Shown piece after piece: positions 8,821-17,865 of a DNA stretch of 64,000 bases. The notes under the pieces are model-generated. The model did not search any database and had not been told where the DNA came from. It saw nothing but the letters and a program-made list of their open reading frames with translations. Each line of letters opens with the position of its first letter. Position 1 is the first letter of the stretch. Source of the DNA: a bacterium (GTDB lineage: Bacteria > Oederibacteriota > CAKKQC01); NCBI GenBank assembly GCA_919901855.1, contig CAKKQC010000022.1, positions 62,001 to 126,000 on the forward strand. Direction: 5' to 3'. Made by a program: the position numbers and the translations under genes.

Positions 8821-9984
8821 ATGGGGAAGCCAAGGGGATTCATGGGTGCAGGCGCGGCGGGCGTGCGTGCGTTGGTGCGTCCCGAGGTCTACACCCTCGA
8901 GCCCTACGTCGGCGGCAAGTCCCTGGACGAGATGAAGCGCCGGTACGGGAGAGCGGACTTCATCAAGCTGGCCTCCAACGAGAACGCCTACGGCCCCACG
9001 CCCCGGGCGCGGGCGGCCATCGTGAGGGCGGCGGGGGAGGCCCACCGCTACCCGGAGGGGGGCTATCCGGCCCTGCGCGCGGAGCTTGCCCGCCGCAACC
9101 GGCTGAAGCCGGAATCCGTGATCCTCGGCAACGGGTCGAACGAGGTCCTGGTGCTGGCCGCGAGCGTTTTCCTGCGGCCGGGGGAAGAGGCCGTGATGGC
9201 GGCTCCCTCCTTCGTCGTCTACGAGCACGCGGTCCGGGCGGCGGGCGGGAGGCCCGTCGTGGTGCCGCTGCGGGATTTCCGTCACGATCTGCCGGCCATG
9301 GCGCGGGCGGTCACGCATAGGGCCCGGCTGGTATTCGTCTGCAATCCCAACAACCCCACGGGCACGATCGTGACGCGCGGGGAGGTCGAGGATTTCCTGC
9401 GCCGCCTGCCCGCGCACGTGGTCGTCGTCTTCGACGAGGCTTACAACGAGTTCGTGACCGACCGCGCCTTCCCGGACACGCTCCGGTTCGTGCGGCGCGG
9501 GTTGCGCGTGCTCGTCGTCCGGACGCTCGCGAAGGCCTGGGGGCTGGCCGGCCTCCGGGTCGGGTACGGGCTGGGGGCGCCGGACGTCGTTCGGCCGCTG
9601 GAACTGATCCGGCAACCGTTCAACGTGAACCTCATGGCGTACCGGGCTGCCTGCGCGGCTCTCGAGGACCGGGCGGGAGTCCGCCGGGCGGTCGCGGCCG
9701 TGGTCAGGGATCGGGAGCGGCTTACCCGCGCGCTCGCGTGCCGGGGCCTTCTCGTCGTGCCGAGTCAGGCCAACTTCGTCATGGTCAGGGCGGGCCTCGG
9801 TCCGCACGTGAACGGATCGGGGGCTTCGCTGACCCTCGCCCTGGAGCGGGAGGGCGTGATCGTCCGGCCCCTCCCGGGCCGCCTGCTGGAGCGGTGGGTC
9901 CGCATCACGGTGGGAACGCCGCCCGAGAATGCCCGGCTCCTGCGCTCCCTGGACCGCGTCCTGTACCGGCTGAGGCGGCGATGA
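8821..9984 (+). CDS. hisC: Histidinol-phosphate/aromatic aminotransferase (class I/II PLP)
   Basis: A 387-residue fold-type I aminotransferase of the HisC subfamily. Seen: LEPYVGGKSLDEM, IKLASNENAYGP, CNPNNPTGTIV, and the PLP-binding Lys238 in TLAKAWGLAGLRVGYG. Family members make histidinol phosphate or transaminate aromatic keto acids. Here the gene lies between pheA and a DAHP synthase with no other his gene, so conversion of phenylpyruvate or prephenate is a reasonable inference, though dual use is possible. The start is uncertain: ATG 8821 follows a CATAAT box (8806-8811) by 9 bases, and ATG 8842 is an alternative. Confidence 0.88.
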   Translation: MGKPRGFMGAGAAGVRALVRPEVYTLEPYVGGKSLDEMKRRYGRADFIKLASNENAYGPTPRARAAIVRAAGEAHRYPEGGYPALRAELARRNRLKPESVILGNGSNEVLVLAASVFLRPGEEAVMAAPSFVVYEHAVRAAGGRPVVVPLRDFRHDLPAMARAVTHRARLVFVCNPNNPTGTIVTRGEVEDFLRRLPAHVVVVFDEAYNEFVTDRAFPDTLRFVRRGLRVLVVRTLAKAWGLAGLRVGYGLGAPDVVRPLELIRQPFNVNLMAYRAACAALEDRAGVRRAVAAVVRDRERLTRALACRGLLVVPSQANFVMVRAGLGPHVNGSGASLTLALEREGVIVRPLPGRLLERWVRITVGTPPENARLLRSLDRVLYRLRRR

Positions 9985-10994
9985 TCATAGTCCTGCGTCC
10001 TTCCGCGACCGAGCGCGACATTCGCGTGCTCACGGCCAAGATCCGCTCGCTCGGGCTGTCGCCGCACGTGTCGCGCGGCAAGGAGCGCACGGTCATTCCC
10101 GTGATCGGCGACGAGCGCGTGCTCGCCACCGTGCCCCTGCTGAGCTACCGGTTCGTCGAGAAGGTCCTGCCCGTGCTCGCCCCGTTCAAGCTCGTGAGCC
10201 GGGAGTTCCATCCCAAGACGACGGTGGTGCGCGCCCGGGGCCTCGCGGTCGGCGGGAAGAAGGTGGCCCTCATCGCGGGGCCCTGCGCGGTCGAGAGCTC
10301 GGAGATGATCATCCGGATCGCGAAGGCGGTCAAACGCGCGGGAGCCACTGGGCTACGCGGCGGCGCCTTCAAGCCGCGGTCGTCCCCGTACAGCTTTCAG
10401 GGTCTCGGGGAGGAAGGGCTCCGGTACCTGGCCGCGGCGCGCGACGCCACGGGGCTCGCGGTCGTGACCGAGGTGCTGGATACCCGGCACGTCGCCCTGG
10501 TCGCCCGGTACGCGGACGTCCTCCAAGTCGGGGCCCGGAACATGCAGAACTTCGAGCTGCTGAAGGAAGCCGGGAGCTCGGGGAAACCCGTCCTGCTCAA
10601 GCGCGGGATGTCGGCGACACTGAAGGAGTTCCTGGAGGCCGCCGAATACGTGGTCTCGCGCGGCAACGACCAGGTCATGCTCTGCGAGCGCGGGATCAGG
10701 GCCGTCGAGGACTACACCCGGAACACGTTCGACCTCAACGCCATTCCCGTCCTGCGCGAGCTCACGCACCTGCCCCTCGTGGCTGATCCGAGCCACGCCA
10801 CGGGCAAGTGGAGCTACGTCCACCCGATGGCGCTCGCCGCGGTCGCGGCGGGGGCGGACGCGCTGGAGGTGGAGGTCCACGACCGGCCCGAGGACGCCCG
10901 GAGCGACGGCGAGCAGAGCATCCTGCCCGCGCGGTTCGCGTCTCTCGTAACCGCGGTCAAGCGGGTGGCGCGATCCGTGGGGCGGACGGCATGA
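9981..10994 (+). CDS. aroF: 3-deoxy-7-phosphoheptulonate (DAHP) synthase, type I-beta
   Basis: This enzyme condenses PEP and erythrose 4-phosphate, the first step of the shikimate pathway. The 337-residue product has an N-terminal ferredoxin-like regulatory domain of about 70 residues ([14 protein letters not shown]), typical of the AroG/Thermotoga-type beta subfamily. The TIM-barrel core carries [36 protein letters not shown] and [12 protein letters not shown]. The ATG overlaps the aminotransferase stop by four bases. Together with pheA it supplies both the entry and an exit of aromatic synthesis. Confidence 0.93.
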   Translation: MIIVLRPSATERDIRVLTAKIRSLGLSPHVSRGKERTVIPVIGDERVLATVPLLSYRFVEKVLPVLAPFKLVSREFHPKTTVVRARGLAVGGKKVALIAGPCAVESSEMIIRIAKAVKRAGATGLRGGAFKPRSSPYSFQGLGEEGLRYLAAARDATGLAVVTEVLDTRHVALVARYADVLQVGARNMQNFELLKEAGSSGKPVLLKRGMSATLKEFLEAAEYVVSRGNDQVMLCERGIRAVEDYTRNTFDLNAIPVLRELTHLPLVADPSHATGKWSYVHPMALAAVAAGADALEVEVHDRPEDARSDGEQSILPARFASLVTAVKRVARSVGRTA

Positions 10995-11037
10995 GCCGGA
11001 TTGCGCCGGGCCGCGGGAACCGGTAAAACAGGACACC

Positions 11038-12795
11038 ATGCCGGACGCCGAATCGCCGCGGGTCGCCTATTTCTCGATGGAGATCGCCCTCGATGCGGGC
11101 ATCCCGACCTATTCGGGCGGTCTGGGCATGCTCGCGGGAGACACCTTGCGGAGCGCCGCGGATCTCGCGGTGCCCATGGTCGCGGTAACCCTCCTCTACC
11201 GCCGGGGGTACTTCCACCAGCGGCTCGACGCGAGGGGACAGCAGACCGAGGAGCCCACCGTCTGGCGGGTGGAGGACCGGCTGGAGCCGCTGCGGGCGCG
11301 CGCGAGCGTCGAGATCGCGGGTAGGACCGTCCATCTTGGCGTCTGGCGGTACACGATCCAGGGAGCCGGGGGGGCCGCCCTGCCCGTCTATCTCCTGGAC
11401 GCCGACCGGCCGGAGAACGATCCGGATGACCGCGCCCTGACCGCCGAGCTCTACGGGGGCGATGCCCGCCACCGCCTCGCGCAGGAAATCATCCTCGGGA
11501 TCGGCGGCGTTCGGATGCTTCGGGCGCTCGGGCACGAGGGGCTCGGCACCTTCCACATGAACGAGGGCCATGCGGCCCTGATCGCGGTCGCCCTCCTCGA
11601 CGAGATGGAAGCCTCGGGTGGCGGCGAAGCGGCAACCGCGTCCGCGACGTTGAAGGCTGAGCTCCTCGCCGCCCTGCGCGAGCGCTGCGTCTTCACGACG
11701 CACACGCCGGTGCCGGCGGGGCACGACCGGTTCCCCGCGGATCTCGTGGAGCGCCTGCTGACGCCGGCCTGGAAGGCGCGGCTGGCCATGTGCGGCCAGG
11801 TCGACGGCCTGAACATGACCCAACTGGCGATCGCGGTCTCCCGGTTCGTCAACGGCGTCGCGCTCAAGCACGGCGAGGTGTCCCGGGCGATGTTCCCCGG
11901 GGTCGACGTCCGGAGCATCACGAACGGCGTGCACGCCGCGACGTGGGCTTCGCCGCCGTTTCAGCGGCTCTTCGACAAGTGGGCGCCCGGATGGCGCCTG
12001 GACAACGCCGCGCTCCGTAATATCATCGGGGCGCACGGCGACGAGGTCTGGACGGCCCACCTCGAGGCCAAGCAGTCGCTCGTCGAGTTCCTCGGGGAAC
12101 GCGGGCATGCGGGATTCGACCGGGACGCGCTGACGCTCGTCTGGGCGCGCCGGGCGACGGGCTACAAGCGTCCCCAGTTGATCTTCGAGTCGCTCGAGCG
12201 GCTCAAGTCGATGACGAGGTACATCGGGCCGCTCCAGATCATCTTCGCCGGGAAGGCGCATCCGCGCGACGAGGAGGGCAAGGGCCTGATCCGGAGCATC
12301 CACGAGGTCGCGGGCCAGCTCCGGGGGAAGGTGCCCGTGGCGTACATCGAGAACTACGACATGGCGGTTGCCCAGAAGCTGGTCGCGGGAGCGGACGTGT
12401 GGGTGAACACGCCGCGGCCGCCGATGGAAGCCTCGGGAACGAGCGGGATGAAGGCGGCGATGAACGGGGTGCCCAGCCTGTCGGTTCTCGACGGCTGGTG
12501 GATCGAGGGGCACATCGAGGGCGCGACCGGCTGGGCGGTGGGCGAGTACGTCGCGGACGACGAGAACCCCGAAAACGACCGGAAGGTCGCGCACGCGCTT
12601 TACGAGAAGCTGGCGAAGGTGGTCCTGCCCTGCTACTTCAAGGACCGGGAGGAGTTCATCGCCATCATGCGCCGCACCGTGGCGTTCTCCGGCTCGTTCT
12701 TCAACACGCACCGCATGGTCGAAGAATACCTCGTGAACGCGTATCGCCTGCAGGGCGGCTGGCGTCCCCGGTCGGAGCCCGCCAAACCGGAGTAG
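11038..12795 (+). CDS. glgP: Alpha-glucan phosphorylase, short GT35 form
   Basis: This enzyme phosphorolyses alpha-1,4-glucans to glucose 1-phosphate in the cytoplasm. At 585 residues it is the short bacterial/archaeal type (E. coli GlgP has about 800), starting YFSMEIALDAGIPTYSGGLGMLAGDTL. The PLP lysine lies in SGTSGMKAAMNG (Lys472), followed by GWWIEG; GKAHPRD and ENYDM are also typical. AGGA at 11029-11032 precedes the ATG. It is separated from aroF by 43 bases and converges on the ABC transporter genes. No glycogen synthase is present in the window. Confidence 0.92.
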   Translation: MPDAESPRVAYFSMEIALDAGIPTYSGGLGMLAGDTLRSAADLAVPMVAVTLLYRRGYFHQRLDARGQQTEEPTVWRVEDRLEPLRARASVEIAGRTVHLGVWRYTIQGAGGAALPVYLLDADRPENDPDDRALTAELYGGDARHRLAQEIILGIGGVRMLRALGHEGLGTFHMNEGHAALIAVALLDEMEASGGGEAATASATLKAELLAALRERCVFTTHTPVPAGHDRFPADLVERLLTPAWKARLAMCGQVDGLNMTQLAIAVSRFVNGVALKHGEVSRAMFPGVDVRSITNGVHAATWASPPFQRLFDKWAPGWRLDNAALRNIIGAHGDEVWTAHLEAKQSLVEFLGERGHAGFDRDALTLVWARRATGYKRPQLIFESLERLKSMTRYIGPLQIIFAGKAHPRDEEGKGLIRSIHEVAGQLRGKVPVAYIENYDMAVAQKLVAGADVWVNTPRPPMEASGTSGMKAAMNGVPSLSVLDGWWIEGHIEGATGWAVGEYVADDENPENDRKVAHALYEKLAKVVLPCYFKDREEFIAIMRRTVAFSGSFFNTHRMVEEYLVNAYRLQGGWRPRSEPAKPE

Positions 12796-12808
12796 GCCGC
12801 GCCCCGCG

Positions 12809-13735
12809 TCACTGCTTCTTGAGGTAGGCCTCCGCGTTGGCCACCGTCACGATCTCCATCGGCGTCTCGACGATCCGGGGAACCCGCCTGCCTTTCAGGG
12901 CCTTGAGAATCGTCTCGACGGCCATGGCGCCCATCCGCCTGGGGTAGACGCCGAGCGTGGCGGTCATCTCGCCCTTCCGGATCGCGTCGATCGCGTTCGG
13001 GTTTCCGTCGATGCCGAGGAAGAACATGCCCGGCCGGTGATGCGCCTTGGCGGCGGCAGCCGCTCCGAGCGCCATCTCGTCACTGCAGCCGAAGACGAGC
13101 GTCAGATCCGGCACCCGCTGGAGCGAGTTCTCCGTGACCGCCATCGCCTTGCTGCGTTCCCAGTCCGCGGGCTGGGACCCCACGACCACGATCCCGCGGT
13201 TGCGCTCGACATCGAGCCCCTCGCGGAACCCCGCGGTGCGCTCCCGGGTGTGGTAACCGGGGATGCCTTCGAGGATCAGCACCTTGCCCCGGCCCTTGAG
13301 GAGCCTGACCGCGTACTCGCCCATGAGGCGGGCGCCCTTGCGCTGGTTGTAGCCGATATAGGCCGTCACCTCTCCCGCGGGCAGTGGTTCGAGCGAGTTG
13401 TGGATGAAGAAGGGGATCCCGGCCTTGTTGGCCTTCTTCACCGCCGGCACGATCGCCTCGTTGCCGATGGCGCAGACGCTGATGGCGTCGACGTGCTGGG
13501 TGATCAGGTCCTCGACGATCCGGACCTGTTCGGCGAAGTCCGTCTCGCGCGGAGGCGCGGGATGCAGGAGGGTCAGCTTCAGGCGGGCGCATGCCGCCTG
13601 GGCGCCCTGGTCCACCTGGACGTGGAAGGGGCTGATGAGCCCGGGAGGCACCACCGCGATCCGGAGGTCCTTCGCGGACGCCCCGGCGGCGAGAAGCGCC
13701 GAAAGGACGGAGACGCGGACAAGATGCCTGCGCAT
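12809..13735 (-). CDS. Sugar ABC transporter substrate-binding protein (ribose/galactose type)
   Basis: About 308 residues. It starts MRRHLVRVSVLSALLAAGASA, a short Sec signal peptide, followed by a periplasmic-binding-protein type I domain (LRIAVVPPG, VDAISVCAIGNEAIVPAVKKA, GIDGNPNAIDAI). It should capture a monosaccharide and pass it to the permease encoded just upstream. GGAGG 8 bases before the ATG at 13735 supports this start over the one 15 bases upstream. It is the last gene of the minus-strand trio, 17 bases after the permease stop. The ligand cannot be read from sequence. Confidence 0.85.
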   Translation of the reverse strand: MRRHLVRVSVLSALLAAGASAKDLRIAVVPPGLISPFHVQVDQGAQAACARLKLTLLHPAPPRETDFAEQVRIVEDLITQHVDAISVCAIGNEAIVPAVKKANKAGIPFFIHNSLEPLPAGEVTAYIGYNQRKGARLMGEYAVRLLKGRGKVLILEGIPGYHTRERTAGFREGLDVERNRGIVVVGSQPADWERSKAMAVTENSLQRVPDLTLVFGCSDEMALGAAAAAKAHHRPGMFFLGIDGNPNAIDAIRKGEMTATLGVYPRRMGAMAVETILKALKGRRVPRIVETPMEIVTVANAEAYLKKQ

Positions 13736-13752
13736 GACGGAATCCTCCATGG

Positions 13753-14688
13753 TCAGGATTGGCGGCGGCGCCGCATGACGTCGAACAAAACGGCCGCGAG
13801 GATGATACCGCCTATGGCCACCTTCTGCCAATGAGACGAGACATTCAGGAGGTTGAGGCCGTTTCGGACCACGCCCATGATGAGGGCGCCGACCAGGGAG
13901 CCTCCGATGGTACCCACGCCGCCTGACAGGCTGGCGCCGCCCATGACCACGGCCGCGATGGCATCGAGTTCGTAGCCGTCGCCGGCTTGCGGCTCCGCCG
14001 AGTCGAGCCGGGCCGCGAGCAGGATGCCGGCGAGGCCAGCGGCGGCTCCACCGGCGACGTACAGGGACGCCTTGAGGCGCCGGACCGGAATGCCGGAGAG
14101 ACGGGCGGCTTCCTCGTTGCCGCCGAGGGCGTAGACGGCCCGCCCGAAGCGGGTACGGGCGAGGATGAGGCTCCCCAGGCCGAACACGGCGCCCATCACG
14201 ATCACCGGCGCAGGGATGCCGGCCAATCGCCCCTCGGACAGGAGCCGGAAGGAAGCCGGAAAGCTGAAGAGGGGCGCTCCGCCGAGATAGACGTACGTGC
14301 ACCCGCGCGCGATGCCCATCATGCCGAGGGTCGCGATGAACGGCGGGAGGCCGAGCCAGGCCACGAGGACGCCGTTGGCGGCGCCGAAGGCCGCGCCCGT
14401 GAGTACCCCGGCGGCGCAGGCGAGAGGGACCGGCCAGTCGGCCTTGAGGGCGCCGGCGGCGAGGGCCGCGGACACCGCCAGCAGGGAGCCGATCGAGAGA
14501 TCGATGCCGCCTCCGAAGATGACGAAGCTGGCCCCCGCGGCGAGGACGGCCGTGACACAGACCTGGGCCAGGATGTTGGTCAGGTTGCCGACGGAGAGGA
14601 AGTCGCCGCCTCCGAAGGCTCGGGTGGCAGCGCTCAGCAGAACCACCAACCCGAGCAGAGCCCAGGCGGCTCCGAGCTCGCGCCTCAA
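13753..14688 (-). CDS. Sugar ABC transporter permease, RbsC-like
   Basis: About 311 residues with around nine hydrophobic segments, of the BPD_transp_2 (RbsC/XylH/AraH) family: FLSVGNLTNILAQ, GGGIDLSIGSLLAVSAALAAG, GRAVYALGGNEEAARLSGI and a C-terminal NLLNVSSHWQKVAIGGIILAAV segment. It forms the inner-membrane channel of the importer. The frame is open far upstream inside the ATPase gene, but conserved sequence starts only near 14690. The TTG at 14688 overlapping the ATPase stop (TTGA) is therefore preferred, with CGGAG about 10 bases before it. Confidence 0.85.
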   Translation of the reverse strand: MRRELGAAWALLGLVVLLSAATRAFGGGDFLSVGNLTNILAQVCVTAVLAAGASFVIFGGGIDLSIGSLLAVSAALAAGALKADWPVPLACAAGVLTGAAFGAANGVLVAWLGLPPFIATLGMMGIARGCTYVYLGGAPLFSFPASFRLLSEGRLAGIPAPVIVMGAVFGLGSLILARTRFGRAVYALGGNEEAARLSGIPVRRLKASLYVAGGAAAGLAGILLAARLDSAEPQAGDGYELDAIAAVVMGGASLSGGVGTIGGSLVGALIMGVVRNGLNLLNVSSHWQKVAIGGIILAAVLFDVMRRRRQS

Positions 14689-16244
14689 GTCCGCGCGGCT
14701 CCGTCCGGAGCCGAACGCGAAGGTCCGTGTCCCTTTCGGACTCCTTCGCGCGTGAGCCCCATCGCGAGGCGCATGACCCGTTCCGGGTTCGCGGATTTGC
14801 GGGGGAGGATCGCCGCGATCCGCCCGCCGCGCATGACCGCCACCCGGTGGGAGAGCCCGAGGACCTCCAGCAGGTCCGACGAGACGAGCACGATGCCTAC
14901 GCCCTGCCGGGCCAGCGCCGTGATGAGCTTGTAGACCTCGAAGCGGGCGCCGACGTCGATGCCGCGGGTGGGCTCGTCGAAGATCAGGATGCGGGGCTCG
15001 ACCGCAAGCCATCGCGCGAGCACGACCTTCTGCTGGTTGCCCCCCGAGAGGTTGCGGACCAACTGCTCGAGGGACGGCGTCCTGATCCGCAGGCGGTCGA
15101 CCAGGCCCTGCACCTCCCGCCGTTCCGCCCCGAGGCGCAGGAAGCCGAACCGGGAGAGCCGCTCGAGCGACGCGAGGGAGACGTTCTGGACGACGGGCAG
15201 CCCGAGGACGAGCCCCTGGGCCTTCCGGTCTTCCGGGAGGAGGCAGAGCCCCGCCCGCCTGGCATCGCGGGGGGACGCGATGCGCACCGCGCGCCCCCCG
15301 ATCGCGATCGTGCCGGCGGTCCTCGGGTCGGCGCCGATCAGCGACCGCGCGAGTTCGGTCCGTCCCGATCCGATAAGCCCCGCCACGCCGAGGATCTCGC
15401 CCGGCGCGAGACTGAAAGACACCGGCCCGAAGACTCCCGCGCGCGCGAGCCCCTTGACGTCGAGCACGGCCCCGGGCCGGGGACGCCCGAGGGCGGGGAA
15501 GACCTGCGAGAGGGTCCGGCCGACCATCATGCGGACGAGGCGTTCGTTGGAGAGCGACCGGGCCGGCGCTCCGCCGACCCGGCGTCCGTCGCGCAGTACC
15601 GTCACCGTGTCGCCGACGAGGCGCGCCTCCTCGAGGCGGTGGGTGATGTAGATGACGGAGACGCCGGAGGCCTTGAGGCTCCTGATCAGGCGGAAGAGGG
15701 CCGTGGTTTCGCGCTCGGTGAGGGGCGAGGTCGGCTCGTCCATGACGATCACCTTGGAATCCAAGGACAGCGCCCGGCAGATCTCGACGAGCTGCTGCTG
15801 AGCCACGGGCAGGTCCTTCGCCAGCGCGTCCGGGGCGATGTCAGCCTGCATGCGCCGGAGGAGGCGCCTGGCGTCGCCTTCCATTCGCCGCCGCAGCACG
15901 AACCCCCCGCGGGAGGGCTCCCGCCCGAGGAAGATGTTCTCCGCAACGGTGAGGTTGGGCACCAGGTTCAACTCCTGGTAGATCATGCTGATGCCGAGGG
16001 TGCGGGCGTGGAAGGGCGAGCGAATCTCTATGGGGCGACCGTCGAGGAAGATATCCCCCTCGTCCTTCTGGCACGCTCCGGAGAGGATCTTCATGAGCGT
16101 GGACTTCCCGGCCCCGTTCTCGCCGAGGAGAAGGTGCACTTCGCCGCGCCTGACGGCGAGATCGACGCGGTCCAGGGCCAGGACGCCCGGGAAGCGTTTC
16201 GTTATCCCGTTCATCTCGAGGAGGGGGCCGGCGTGGCGCGCCAT
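14685..16244 (-). CDS. Sugar ABC transporter ATP-binding protein, RbsA-like
   Basis: A 519-residue tandem ABC ATPase energising the sugar importer. The N-terminal half has Walker A GENGAGKST (41-49), PVAQQQLVEICRALS as the signature region and VIVMDEPTSPLT as Walker B. The C-terminal half has the degenerate Walker A GLIGSGRTE typical of RbsA/MglA, then LSGGNQQKVVLARWL and ILIFDEPTRGIDVGA. It is the first gene of the minus-strand operon and overlaps the permease by four bases. No regulator, kinase or isomerase lies beside the operon, so the sugar is unidentified. Confidence 0.92.
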   Translation of the reverse strand: MARHAGPLLEMNGITKRFPGVLALDRVDLAVRRGEVHLLLGENGAGKSTLMKILSGACQKDEGDIFLDGRPIEIRSPFHARTLGISMIYQELNLVPNLTVAENIFLGREPSRGGFVLRRRMEGDARRLLRRMQADIAPDALAKDLPVAQQQLVEICRALSLDSKVIVMDEPTSPLTERETTALFRLIRSLKASGVSVIYITHRLEEARLVGDTVTVLRDGRRVGGAPARSLSNERLVRMMVGRTLSQVFPALGRPRPGAVLDVKGLARAGVFGPVSFSLAPGEILGVAGLIGSGRTELARSLIGADPRTAGTIAIGGRAVRIASPRDARRAGLCLLPEDRKAQGLVLGLPVVQNVSLASLERLSRFGFLRLGAERREVQGLVDRLRIRTPSLEQLVRNLSGGNQQKVVLARWLAVEPRILIFDEPTRGIDVGARFEVYKLITALARQGVGIVLVSSDLLEVLGLSHRVAVMRGGRIAAILPRKSANPERVMRLAMGLTREGVRKGHGPSRSAPDGAART

Positions 16245-16346
16245 GGGTCCCTAGTGTACCGAGAATCTCGTTAGCGCGGATGGACGCGCGCTTTGCGCGC
16301 GTACGCACATCCTAGCAATCTGGCCCCCTGCTTCCTGTGCGCGCGG

Positions 16347-16352
16347 TACAAT
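16347..16352 (+). promoter_or_regulatory. Putative -10 box upstream of the tRNA cluster
   Basis: TACAAT ends 9 bases before tRNA-Pro. The rest of 16245-16361 is a short spacer with alternating GC (CGCGCGCTTTGCGCGCG, a small hairpin). No convincing -35 is seen. Confidence 0.45.
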
Positions 16353-16361
16353 AGACGAGTG

Positions 16362-16433
16362 CGGGGCGTAGCGCAGTGGTAGCGCGCCTGCCTTGGGCGC
16401 AGGAGGTCCCCGGTTCGAACCCGGGCGCCCCGA
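16362..16433 (+). tRNA. tRNA-Pro (UGG)
   Basis: A 72-base cloverleaf. Acceptor CGGGGCG/CGCCCCG, anticodon stem CCTGC/GCAGG with loop CTTGGGC (anticodon TGG), T arm CCCGGTTCGAACCCGGG. No encoded CCA. Confidence 0.95.
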
Positions 16434-16448
16434 GTGTTCGGTTTCCTT

Positions 16449-16521
16449 GCGGCCGTAGCTCAACTGGAAGAGCTGCTGGTTTCTACCCAGCGGGTTGGGG
16501 GTTCGAACCCCTCCGGCCGCG
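16449..16521 (+). tRNA. tRNA-Arg (UCU)
   Basis: A 73-base cloverleaf. Acceptor GCGGCCG/CGGCCGC, anticodon stem GCTGG/CCAGC with loop TTTCTAC (anticodon TCT), T arm GGGGGTTCGAACCCCTC. It lies 15 bases after tRNA-Pro. Confidence 0.93.
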
Positions 16522-16539
16522 CGTTCTTGTTAGGATGGT

Positions 16540-16657
16540 ATCCGCTCCGTAGCTGCGCCCGAGGCGGAGTGGCAGTAGCGAAGGGCTTCTTGTCCTTGGA
16601 GCGTCGCGAAAGCGACGCGACGGCGGAGCCGAAGGCTACGCCTGAGGCGGAGCGGAT
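16540..16657 (+). other. Structured, repeat-rich spacer between tRNA-Arg and tRNA-His
   Basis: This 118-base spacer is closed by a perfect 10-bp inverted repeat, ATCCGCTCCG (16540-16549) and CGGAGCGGAT (16648-16657). In its centre is a perfect 7-bp hairpin with a GAAA tetraloop, GCGTCGC-GAAA-GCGACGC (16601-16618). The word GAGGCGGAG occurs at both flanks (about 16561 and 16644). It does not fold as a tRNA and has no terminator T-run or plausible reading frame. It could be a processing signal, a small RNA or a repetitive palindromic element. Confidence 0.5.
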
Positions 16658-16685
16658 GTGCATATCGTTACGGGCCTGAGTAAAT

Positions 16686-16759
16686 GGTGAGTGTAGCTCA
16701 ATGGTCAGAGCGCCTGGCTGTGGCCCAGGAGGCTGTGGGTTCAATTCCCATCACTCACC
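16686..16759 (+). tRNA. tRNA-His (GUG)
   Basis: Acceptor GTGAGTG/CACTCAC plus the tRNA-His-specific extra G-1 (16686) facing C73 (16759). The anticodon stem CCTGG/CCAGG carries loop CTGTGGC (anticodon GTG). The next coding region begins 13 bases later. Confidence 0.95.
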
Positions 16760-16772
16760 CGTCTTCATCATC

Positions 16773-17855
16773 ATGCGCGAACCCGTGAGCAAGCCGCGGC
16801 AGGCGGCGTTCATTCCCGGAGACGGCATCGGGCCGGAGGTGGCCTGGGCCGCGCGGCGCTGCGTGGAAGCCACGGGCGCGGCCCTGTCATGGGTCGAGGT
16901 GCCGTTCGGCACCGGGCGGATGACCGTCTCGGGGTCCGTGCTCACGCGGTCGGCGTCGCGGGAGCTGCTCGCGACGGGACTCGCCCTCAAGGGTCCGCTC
17001 GACGGCAGCGGGCCGTCGAGCGATCGCAACCCGAATACCGTATTGGATGAGCTCTTCGAGGTCTTCGCGTCGGTCCGTCATTGCCGGTCGTTCGGGGCGG
17101 GCCCGTCGACGACCGCGCTCGATCTGGTCGTCATCGCGGAGCAACCGGCCAGCGGGGGAGCGGTGATGGAGCGGGATCCACAGAGCGACGACTGGACCGA
17201 CCTCAGGCCGTTCCTGGGGGAGGGTGCGACCGCGGCCATGATCCGCGAGTTCGACCCGGCAGCGGCCCGGGCGTTCTTTGAGTTCGCCTTTTCTCATGCG
17301 GTCGGGACCGGCCGGCGCAAGGTCACGCTCGTGCACCGGGCGAACGTCCACCGGAAGACCGACGGCGCCTGGCGGAAGATCGGCGAGGAAGTGGCGCGAC
17401 GGTACCCCGGGGTTGCGTGCGAGGACCTTCTGGCCGATCACGTCGCGATGCAGCTCGCGCGCCTCCCGGAGCGGTTCGACGTCCTGGTCGTGTCCCCCCT
17501 CTACGGCGAGATCGTCGGGGATTTCGCCGTGGGGCTGGCCGGGGGGGTCGAATTCGTCCCCGAGATCCTCGTGGGCCGGCGGGGGATGCTCTTCACGACC
17601 GTGCACGGAACCGCTCCCCGTTTCGCCGGGCTGCGCCAGGCGAATCCCACCGCCATGATCCTCTCCGGGGCGGAACTCCTCAGGGCGGCCGGGGCCCCGG
17701 AAGCTGCCCAGATCATCGAATTGAGCGTGACAGAGACCCTGAATCGCGTCCGGCCGGGCGGTATCCCCGCGGCGGGGGGGCTGGCGGATGCGGTCATCGA
17801 GCGTATCCGGCTGGCGCACGTGCCCGGCGCCTCCGCCGCCATCGGGGGGGCCTAG
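16773..17855 (+). CDS. Isocitrate/isopropylmalate dehydrogenase family protein (divergent)
   Basis: About 360 residues. N-terminal FIPGDGIGPEVAWAA and C-terminal TVHGTAPRFAGLRQANPTAMILSGAELL are hallmarks of the beta-decarboxylating dehydrogenases (IDH, IPMDH, tartrate dehydrogenase). The central SPLYGEIVGDFAVGLAGG matches the L-x-GD-x-x-SD metal-binding segment but with E-I-V-G-D, and the lysine region reads VHRANVHRKTDGAW instead of the usual VHK-x-N. Substrate class cannot be decided; NAD-linked isocitrate or a related hydroxy-acid is possible. It starts 13 bases after tRNA-His with no Shine-Dalgarno, so it may be expressed by read-through from the tRNA cluster. Confidence 0.72.
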   Translation: MREPVSKPRQAAFIPGDGIGPEVAWAARRCVEATGAALSWVEVPFGTGRMTVSGSVLTRSASRELLATGLALKGPLDGSGPSSDRNPNTVLDELFEVFASVRHCRSFGAGPSTTALDLVVIAEQPASGGAVMERDPQSDDWTDLRPFLGEGATAAMIREFDPAAARAFFEFAFSHAVGTGRRKVTLVHRANVHRKTDGAWRKIGEEVARRYPGVACEDLLADHVAMQLARLPERFDVLVVSPLYGEIVGDFAVGLAGGVEFVPEILVGRRGMLFTTVHGTAPRFAGLRQANPTAMILSGAELLRAAGAPEAAQIIELSVTETLNRVRPGGIPAAGGLADAVIERIRLAHVPGASAAIGGA

Positions 17856-17865
17856 AGGCGGGGGC

